A DNA stretch of 11,609 nt from Psychrobacter sp. (GTDB lineage Bacteria; Pseudomonadota; Gammaproteobacteria; Pseudomonadales; Moraxellaceae). Positions 7,154-11,609 of this stretch are shown one piece after another. The translations under genes and the position numbers were made by a program. The notes beneath the pieces are model-generated. The model was not told where the DNA came from. It was given only the letters and a program-made list of their open reading frames with translations, and searched no databases. The DNA is taken from contig NZ_JAKDJE010000086.1 of assembly GCF_030454045.1 (NCBI RefSeq), positions 1 to 11,609 of the forward strand, written 5' to 3'. How positions within the stretch are numbered: the first letter of the stretch is position 1; each line of letters opens with the position of its first letter.

Positions 7154-7170
7154 TATCGGTCATACCGATA
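7154..7170 (+). promoter_or_regulatory. small hairpin in the glnK-amtB gap
   Basis: TATCGGT (7154-7160) and ACCGATA (7164-7170) are perfect inverted copies around CAT. The hairpin starts 60 bases after the glnK stop and ends 16 bases before the amtB ribosome site (AAGGGGA, 7187-7193). It lacks a T-run after it, so full termination is unlikely; an RNA processing or stability role is possible. Confidence 0.35.
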
Positions 7171-7199
7171 TCTATATTGTAAATTCAAGGGGAATTTAA

Positions 7200-8462
7200 A
7201 TGGAAAGTCAAATCTTTGAGCTCCAGTATGCGCTCGATACGTTTTACTTTTTGATCTGTGGGGCGCTAGTCATGTGGATGGCCGCCGGCTTCACTATGCT
7301 AGAGGCCGGATTGGTCAGATCAAAAAACACGGTCGAAATCTTAACTAAGAATGTCGCGCTATTTGCAACGGCGAGCATCATGTATATGGTATGCGGCTAC
7401 GCTATTATGTATGGTGGCGATCTGTTCTTGAGCGGAATTGCAGGCGGCGATACCTTAGTAGAAGACGCACTAACAGCCTCTGCCGAAAATGGCTTTGGTG
7501 GCGACTCTGTCTACTCTGCAGCCTCGGACTTTTTCTTTCAAGTTGTCTTTGTTGCAACCTGTATGTCCATCGTTTCAGGTGCCGTTGCTGAACGTATGAA
7601 GTTATGGGCTTTCCTATTATTTGCTGTTGTCATGACGGGCTTTATCTATCCACTAGAAGGCAGTTGGACTTGGGGCGGTAACGATGTCTTTGGGCTGTTT
7701 AATTTAGGCGATATGGGCTTCTCTGACTTTGCAGGCTCTGGTATCGTACACATGGCGGGCGCTGCTGCTGCTCTAGCAGGTGTATTACTCCTAGGACCCC
7801 GTAAAGGTAAATACGGTCCTAAAGGTGAGATACGTGCGATTCCTGGCGCCAATCTTCCACTAGCCGCGCTTGGTACATTGATCCTATGGATGGGCTGGTT
7901 TGGCTTTAACGGTGGCTCAGTACTCAAACTTGGTGACATCGCTAGTGCCAACTCTGTTGCCATGGTCTTTTTGAATACCAATGCTGCTGCTGCTGGCGGT
8001 GCTGTGGGCGCTTTAATCATCGCACGTATTATCTTCGGCAAAGCCGATCTTACAATGCTACTCAATGGTGCTCTAGCCGGTCTGGTCGCTATTACTGCAG
8101 AACCATCAACACCCTCTGCCCTACAAGCGACACTCTTTGGCGTTGTGGCTGGTGTCATCGTGGTGCTATCTATCTTGGCATTAGACAAAATCAAAATTGA
8201 CGATCCTGTTGGTGCTATCTCGGTTCATGGTGTGGTCGGTCTATTTGGCTTACTCATTGTGCCAATTACGAATCCAGCATCTACCTTTATCGGTCAGATT
8301 GCAGGCGCTGCTACCATCTTTGCTTGGGTATTTGTTGCAAGCTTCATCGTTTGGGTCATCATCAAAGCTGTCATCGGTATCCGTATCTCTGAAGAGGATG
8401 AATATGAAGGGGCAGATATTGCAGAATGTGGTATGGAAGCGTACCCAGAATTTATCAGATAA
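7200..8462 (+). CDS. amtB: AmtB, ammonium transporter
   Basis: A 420-residue inner-membrane ammonium channel of the Amt/MEP/Rh family, working as a trimer. Family marks are AAGFTMLEAGLVRSKN (28-43), FQVVF (113-117, probable Phe gate), GAVAERMK (127-134), and Asp176 and His184 in SDFAGSGIVH. These keep the eight-residue spacing of E. coli Asp160 and His168. GWFGFNGGS (232-240) and the second twin histidine, His343 in SVHG, complete the pore set. The tail ISEEDEYEGADIAECGMEAY (396-415) matches the conserved cytoplasmic C-terminus that contacts GlnK. Unlike E. coli AmtB it begins directly at the first membrane segment, without an extra cleaved signal peptide. AAGGGGA lies six bases before the ATG. 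It is co-directional with glnK and closed by a terminator, so the two probably form an operon. Confidence 0.97.
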   Translation: MESQIFELQYALDTFYFLICGALVMWMAAGFTMLEAGLVRSKNTVEILTKNVALFATASIMYMVCGYAIMYGGDLFLSGIAGGDTLVEDALTASAENGFGGDSVYSAASDFFFQVVFVATCMSIVSGAVAERMKLWAFLLFAVVMTGFIYPLEGSWTWGGNDVFGLFNLGDMGFSDFAGSGIVHMAGAAAALAGVLLLGPRKGKYGPKGEIRAIPGANLPLAALGTLILWMGWFGFNGGSVLKLGDIASANSVAMVFLNTNAAAAGGAVGALIIARIIFGKADLTMLLNGALAGLVAITAEPSTPSALQATLFGVVAGVIVVLSILALDKIKIDDPVGAISVHGVVGLFGLLIVPITNPASTFIGQIAGAATIFAWVFVASFIVWVIIKAVIGIRISEEDEYEGADIAECGMEAYPEFIR

Positions 8463-8494
8463 GATCTAGCAGACAGGTTTAATCCTACTCGATG

Positions 8495-8530
8495 CGCTGA
8501 TACTACTTTATGTAGTGTCAGCGTTTATTA
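8495..8530 (+). terminator. intrinsic terminator of glnK-amtB
   Basis: CGCTGATACTAC (8495-8506) pairs with GTAGTGTCAGCG (8512-8523) over 12 positions with one T-G wobble, around the loop TTTAT. TTTATTATTTT follows on the plus strand. It starts 32 bases after the amtB stop. Confidence 0.9.
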
Positions 8531-8577
8531 TTTTATTGAGTAACCTCCCCTTACTGACACAATAAAATGTAAAATAT

Positions 8578-8615
8578 AAAAAATCCCGCAGTACCTTTCG
8601 GTAGTGCGGGATTTT
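8578..8615 (-). terminator. terminator of the DUF2147 gene, possibly bidirectional
   Basis: AAAATCCCGCAGTACC (8580-8595) and GGTAGTGCGGGATTTT (8600-8615) form a 16-position stem with a single mismatch and a 4-base loop. Read on the minus strand, the stem is followed by a longer T-run, so it fits best as the end of the minus-strand gene at 8657. On the plus strand it may back up the amtB terminator. It starts 41 bases beyond the DUF2147 stop. Confidence 0.85.
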
Positions 8616-8656
8616 ATCTATTAAGTACAGATCTGATAAAAAACTACTTGATCGAC

Positions 8657-9040
8657 TTATTTCTTTTTCCATGTTTGACTGCGTGAGAATGGACCAATAT
8701 AGCCTCTTAGCTTCAAAGTATTACCACTTAGATTTGCCGTCATACGATAATCTTTGCCTTTTTCAGGATCAGTAATCGTACCACCGCTGTATTTACCACC
8801 ACCATCAGATTTTAGACCTCTAATAATGGTCGTGCCTATATGCTTTTTGCCTTTGGCTGAGTTAGTAGCAATGAGCGTACCTGTCAGTACCCCATTTGAC
8901 TCAGTAATTTTTACCGTACCTTTTGGCTTGCCGTCATCATATGTCTGCCAAGTCGTATTGGCTAATGGGTCAGCAGCAAATGCCATACTAGCAATACCAA
9001 TACCAGCAACGGCTAACGTGGTTTTTGTAAATAATTTCAT
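8657..9040 (-). CDS. secreted DUF2147 family protein
   Basis: A 127-residue exported protein. The signal peptide is about residues 1-22 (MKLFTKTTLAVAGIGIASMAFA), with cleavage after AFA. The mature part follows the DUF2147 pattern: NTTWQTYDDGKPKGTVKI (28-45), GVLTGTLI (50-57), GLKSDGGGKYSGGTITDPEKG (75-95), DYRMTANL (97-104), LKLRGYIGPFSRSQTW (109-124). DUF2147 proteins are small periplasmic or outer-membrane-associated beta-rich proteins with no established biochemical role. There are no cysteines, so it is not a lipoprotein. The ATG at 9040 follows AAGGGAG on the minus strand and starts directly with the signal peptide; an ATG seven codons upstream is less likely. It is a single gene with its own terminator, and a perfect 15-base palindrome sits in its leader. 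Confidence 0.85.
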   Translation of the reverse strand: MKLFTKTTLAVAGIGIASMAFAADPLANTTWQTYDDGKPKGTVKITESNGVLTGTLIATNSAKGKKHIGTTIIRGLKSDGGGKYSGGTITDPEKGKDYRMTANLSGNTLKLRGYIGPFSRSQTWKKK

Positions 9041-9070
9041 AGATTGACTCCCTTCATACAATGATTGCTC

Positions 9071-9085
9071 GAAACATTATGTTTC
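9071..9085. promoter_or_regulatory. perfect palindrome upstream of the DUF2147 gene
   Basis: GAAACATTATGTTTC is a perfect palindrome (7-bp arms around one T), 30 bases before the DUF2147 start codon. Its size and symmetry suit a dimeric regulator site. A TTGACA on the minus strand (9183-9188) could be a -35 further upstream, but its -10 is poor. The regulator role is inference. Confidence 0.35.
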
Positions 9086-9300
9086 TGATTTCCTATGCTT
9101 ATCCTTTGCTATCATCTTTTATTACAAGCTTTGCGACTCTCTACTTATAAAGCGTAGGTTATCGATATTGCTCATAACTCTTTGTCAAAGATTTTGAGCG
9201 ACATAAGCGATGTCTTGACTCATTATAATCAATTTTCCGACTTTGCCTAGTAATTTTTTAGTACTTTATTATTTCTATAAAATAAAACTATATCAAAGAC

Positions 9301-9564
9301 TTACAGAAAAGGATTGTCAATATATTTGTCCGATTGGTCATCATTTTCTTTTGACTTAGCCTCATTATTACTATAAAGGTCTTTGCCCTCAAATGCCTTC
9401 ATGATACAGCTCATAAGCGTCTGTAATTGCTGAGCTTGTTCATATCCTGATGCATCTAACGTCAGATCAATATCACCATAGATAATGACTTTATCCTTTT
9501 GGTTTTCGATAACAAGCCCACCGACTTGCATGCTTTGATGATTGTTGGCGAATGGGTCAATCAT
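9301..9564 (-). CDS. small acidic-tailed protein of unknown function
   Basis: An 87-residue protein that I do not recognise with certainty. The start at 9564 has AAGGA eight bases upstream; an in-frame ATG at 9627 would nearly touch the endonuclease stop and has no ribosome site. The N-terminus is MIDPFANNHQSMQVGG. A compact core follows, with a predicted beta hairpin (LVIENQKDKVIIYGDIDLTL, 17-36) and a helix (YEQAQQLQTLMSCIMKAFEG, 41-60). The last 25 or so residues are polar, acidic and probably disordered, ending in DNPFL. There is no signal peptide or membrane segment, so it is probably cytoplasmic. It lies 64 bases after the endonuclease gene on the same strand, and the two are probably co-transcribed. 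The good ribosome site and tidy fold pattern make it a real gene. Confidence 0.7.
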   Translation of the reverse strand: MIDPFANNHQSMQVGGLVIENQKDKVIIYGDIDLTLDASGYEQAQQLQTLMSCIMKAFEGKDLYSNNEAKSKENDDQSDKYIDNPFL

Positions 9565-9628
9565 GTCTGTATCCTTATTATTAGTCGCATATGATATGTT
9601 TGCCCAATTTTGAGCATATTGAAACACT

Positions 9629-10522
9629 TTATGCTTTTAACTGTGCAAGTAACCACTCCAAAATAGCCCATACAAATAGCATCCAATCCGGCTCCTGCGC
9701 TGAGGTATCAGACCCCTCTGACGCCTCCCCTGCCTTTAATGGCAAGTCAAACGCTTCGCTCTTGGTTTGTGTGTCAAGCATCGGTAAAACATCAATGCCT
9801 ATCTCAGCGGTCAATTCATCAACACTAATGACATCAATGCGTTCAGATTCGTCATTTGGCGCGTAATATACCCCTGCTTGATCGGTCGCTGGAATGTAGA
9901 CGGCTTTGAAAAAATGGCTCGGCACGAGCACACGATTGGCAAGCTGCTTGGTCTTAGTATTGGTAAATGCGACGCCAGTAATGGTATAAACCTCACCGTA
10001 TTGCTGAGTCAAATAGCGAGTAGCAGACTCAATATTACGCCAAATATAACGATTATTGCGCGGCGACTGCGGCGCGATATTGGCCAGACTAAAGCTATCA
10101 TATTGCTGACTGCGCGTTGCCATATCGGCATTGGGCGTGAGATGTCCGCGATCATAACCGGAGCCTGAATAATCAGATAATGAGGCACGCGCGGACTCTG
10201 GGAGCTTGCTTTCTTCATGGAAGCTGTCTTCGCGGTCAATTTGCTTGGCTTGCTGTAGACGCGCACGATCTAGATACTCTGCTGACCAAAGCGGTGTCCG
10301 TGATAAGGCAGAATACATGACGGCAAAGCCATCCATACAAAGTGCTTGTGTTTGATTACTCAGCTTGGTATTGGTAAATTCAGGGTAAATCCCACCATAA
10401 AAGGACTGGCTACACTGCGTGAAATCATCCGCATATGCTTGGGTAACGCCCATAGTCACAGCCATTACCGCCATTAGCATGCTATGTTTCAGCCCATATT
10501 TAGGCTTACGAGAACTTATCAT
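9629..10522 (-). CDS. secreted DNA/RNA non-specific endonuclease (NucA/NUC1 family)
   Basis: A 297-residue exported nuclease of the beta-beta-alpha-metal type that cleaves DNA and RNA without sequence preference. The signal peptide is about 1-31 (hydrophobic MLMAVMAVTMGVTQAYA, cleavage after AYA). The catalytic motif is SGYDRGHLTPNADM (121-134) with His127 as the general base. Asn148, Asn157 and Glu165 in NIAPQSPRNNRYIWRNIE keep the spacing of Serratia nuclease Asn110, Asn119 and Glu127. Cys37 and Cys62 can form a disulfide. After the nuclease domain (to about 245) comes a low-complexity acidic linker (264-278). The last part is a hydrophobic tail, WMLFVWAILEWLLAQL (280-295), which is unusual and could anchor the enzyme to a membrane. 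Likely work is nucleic-acid degradation in the periplasm or outside the cell. It lies upstream of the small gene at 9301-9564 and is divergent from the tRNA gene. Confidence 0.9.
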   Translation of the reverse strand: MISSRKPKYGLKHSMLMAVMAVTMGVTQAYADDFTQCSQSFYGGIYPEFTNTKLSNQTQALCMDGFAVMYSALSRTPLWSAEYLDRARLQQAKQIDREDSFHEESKLPESARASLSDYSGSGYDRGHLTPNADMATRSQQYDSFSLANIAPQSPRNNRYIWRNIESATRYLTQQYGEVYTITGVAFTNTKTKQLANRVLVPSHFFKAVYIPATDQAGVYYAPNDESERIDVISVDELTAEIGIDVLPMLDTQTKSEAFDLPLKAGEASEGSDTSAQEPDWMLFVWAILEWLLAQLKA

Positions 10523-10564
10523 TTAAACTTTCAACCATTTATAGCTGTCATTACATACATACTA

Positions 10565-10583
10565 TCGTAGCAGGCAGCTACGA
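10565..10583. promoter_or_regulatory. inverted repeat between the divergent endonuclease and tRNA genes
   Basis: TCGTAGC (10565-10571) and GCTACGA (10577-10583) are perfect inverted copies around AGGCA. A wider pair, ACTATC (10561-10566) and GATAGT (10593-10598), overlaps it and offers an alternative fold. It lies 43 bases before the nuclease start and 25 bases before the tRNA -35 box. There is no T-run. An operator for the nuclease is possible. Confidence 0.35.
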
Positions 10584-10607
10584 ATAAAGAAAGATAGTGC
10601 GCAAGTC

Positions 10608-10636
10608 GTGACATTCTAAATCGTATCCGCTATACT
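10608..10636 (+). promoter_or_regulatory. sigma-70 promoter of the tRNA-Ser gene
   Basis: GTGACA (-35, 10608-10613), 17 bases, TATACT (-10, 10631-10636): five of six bases match the consensus in each box and the spacing is ideal. The predicted transcript start near 10643 is about ten bases before the mature tRNA 5' end, as expected for a stable-RNA promoter. Confidence 0.8.
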
Positions 10637-10652
10637 TAGGCGTTCAAAAAAC

Positions 10653-10743
10653 GGTGAAGTGGGTGAGTGGCTGAAACCGCACGCCTGGAAAGTGTGTATA
10701 CGTTAATCGCGTATCGAGGGTTCGAATCCCTCCTTCACCGCCA
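10653..10743 (+). tRNA. tRNA-Ser (anticodon GGA)
   Basis: A 91-base tRNA. The acceptor stem GGTGAAG pairs fully with CTTCACC and is followed by G and an encoded CCA (10741-10743). The anticodon stem CACGC/GTGTG holds the loop CTGGAAA with anticodon GGA (10687-10689), which reads UCC and UCU serine codons. The long variable arm (ATACG/CGTAT) is the serine-type class II mark. The T arm is GAGGG-TTCGAAT-CCCTC. The body closely resembles E. coli tRNA-Ser(GGA). No clear terminator follows; short imperfect repeats (around 10763-10782) could serve. No copy of the tRNA 3' end is repeated in the window, so there is no sign of an integrated element. Confidence 0.97.
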
Positions 10744-10949
10744 ATCTTATCTATTCTGAGAAACGCACTAGTTTTTCTGTGCTGTCCTACTCCATCCAAA
10801 ATAAAATCCAGACACCTTAACAGTAAGACTGTCAGTCTGATCGTCTAATGCTGCCTGAATGGTGATTTTTATCCTATCTATCAAAAAAAACCACCAATAA
10901 AGAATATTGCTGGCTCATATCACTGCTCTATTGCTGCTAATATCTAAAC

Positions 10950-11198
10950 CTACAGCTGTTTACTGCCTATACATCTCTTTATTGCTTCTTTTTCACTGTC
11001 ACTTAGATTCATATGTAACTTGTTCAACCCCAAATTTATGCGGCAGTCTCGTCTGATTTCTTTCGTTTCAGCAGACATGACTGGTTTTGGAGTCGCGTTT
11101 ACTGCTTCTGCAAAAGCAATGCTTGGTACCATCGCGTTGGCTGAGTAGCCTGTTACACTGAATAAGGTGATAAATAGTACGAACAAGGTTTGTCTCAT
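10950..11198 (-). CDS. small secreted protein with two cysteines, unknown function
   Basis: An 82-residue protein that I do not recognise. The N-terminus MRQTLFVLFITLFSVTGYSANA is a signal peptide with one basic residue and a strong hydrophobic core. Cleavage could be after SANA (22) or after AFA (30). The mature part is short and mostly helical by eye: VMSAETKEIRRDCRINLGLN (40-59) and LSDSEKEAIKRCIGSKQL (65-82). Cys52 and Cys76 could form a disulfide between two helices, as in small periplasmic helical hairpins. The ATG at 11198 has only a weak GAGAG ribosome site; the longer frame from 11279 adds a polar stretch before the signal peptide and is less likely. It is isolated: the tRNA lies beyond its 3' end on the other strand, and about 330 bases without a gene lie upstream. 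Confidence 0.65.
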   Translation of the reverse strand: MRQTLFVLFITLFSVTGYSANAMVPSIAFAEAVNATPKPVMSAETKEIRRDCRINLGLNKLHMNLSDSEKEAIKRCIGSKQL

Positions 11199-11525
11199 GG
11201 GTGCTCTCAGTCGATTTTTAAGATGATTATTTAGGACAGTCAATGAATATTTAACATCACTGGTTTGATTGAAAAGCACTACTTGAGATAACTAGCGCGC
11301 GCAGACGATGTTAATACTGCCTCTTATCATAGCCAGTTCCTATGTTAAGTAGCTTGATGAAAGTTTAAGAAACGTTAAGGTGTGAGCGTTTTGCATATCT
11401 GCTAGACCGTAATATCTCTTCAAATAGAGACACAAGACCGGATATATCACAACTACTAGCCAAACCATTGCACATAAAAATGACGCCTACTTAGGGCGTC
11501 ATTTTCAAATAATCAGATATCACTT
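11199..11525. other. intergenic region with one terminator
   Basis: About 330 bases between two minus-strand genes. It holds the terminator at 11477-11505. A TTGACT on the minus strand (11238-11243) could be a -35 for the small secreted protein, but the only -10 at the right distance would leave a leader of about ten bases. I see no other gene or repeat. Confidence 0.4.
11477..11505. terminator. bidirectional terminator of the gene at the right edge
   Basis: AAAATGACGCC (11477-11487) and GGCGTCATTTT (11495-11505) form a perfect 11-bp stem around a 7-base loop, with A/T tracts on both sides. It lies 20 bases past the stop of the minus-strand gene at the window edge, so that gene is its likely user. 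Confidence 0.85.
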
Positions 11526-11609
11526 TTAAGAGCGGTGTCTGTAGTCGTTTTTGCTTGAGACCATCCCGAATTCTGTGTAACTGCCGTTTAGATTAAATGC
11601 TTGCTGATA
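11526..11609 (-). CDS. 3' end of a minus-strand gene cut by the window edge
   Basis: The last 27 codons and TAA stop of a frame that runs out of the window. The visible residues include AFNLNGSYTEFGMVSSKNDY and end in RHRS. The other two minus frames are closed by stops within 25 bases of the edge, and a strong terminator follows the stop, so a real gene end is likely. The sequence is too short to name a family. Confidence 0.55.
   Translation of the reverse strand, partial: YQQAFNLNGSYTEFGMVSSKNDYRHRS

Noticed and set aside
7646..8194. 182-codon minus-strand frame inside amtB
   Set aside because: Antisense to a well-conserved ammonium channel; the Ala/Pro-rich product is typical of an antisense shadow.
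9629..10522. nuclease plus small downstream gene as a toxin-immunity pair
   Set aside because: The nuclease has an ordinary signal peptide and no toxin-delivery domains, and the small protein is not exported to where the enzyme would act. Context alone is not enough.
10653..10949. tRNA-Ser 3' end as an integration site for a mobile element
   Set aside because: No repeated copy of the tRNA 3' end, integrase or foreign-looking DNA is seen in the window.

Overview
The window looks like ordinary chromosomal DNA of a gammaproteobacterium of the Moraxellaceae, most likely Psychrobacter. The evidence is the moderate-to-low GC content, the protein character (MurD, GlnK, AmtB and a Ser-GGA tRNA very close to gammaproteobacterial versions), and cell-division genes found as a small murD-ftsW block rather than inside a full mra/dcw cluster. 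The genus is an inference from recalled protein sequences; no search was run. I see no phage, insertion sequence, CRISPR array, or stretch of foreign base composition.

Left part (1-3100), minus strand: murD then ftsW, for peptidoglycan precursor synthesis and septal glycan polymerisation. They are separated by about 300 bases that hold a terminator-like hairpin very close to the ftsW start. A strong bidirectional terminator follows ftsW.

Middle (3763-6294), plus strand: a SulP/SLC26-type anion transporter with a C-terminal STAS domain, then a cysteine-rich tandem universal-stress protein. The two form a probable transporter/regulator pair. A 668-base gene-free region lies before them.

Nitrogen block (6295-8530), plus strand: a leader with inverted repeats and a sigma-54-like -24/-12 promoter, then glnK and amtB. 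This is the classical PII sensor plus ammonium channel pair, closed by a strong terminator. GlnK keeps Tyr51 and AmtB keeps the twin pore histidines and the C-terminal tail expected to contact GlnK.

Right part (8580-11609): a minus-strand secreted DUF2147 protein; a minus-strand pair of a secreted DRGH-type DNA/RNA non-specific endonuclease with a hydrophobic C-terminal tail and a small acidic-tailed protein of unknown function; a plus-strand tRNA-Ser(GGA) with a clear promoter; a small secreted two-cysteine protein; and the 3' end of another minus-strand gene at the window edge.

Most of the window is housekeeping. The parts most worth a second look are the small protein next to the nuclease (SSB-tail-like C-terminus), the nuclease's hydrophobic tail, the SulP-Usp pair, and several perfect inverted repeats in leaders.
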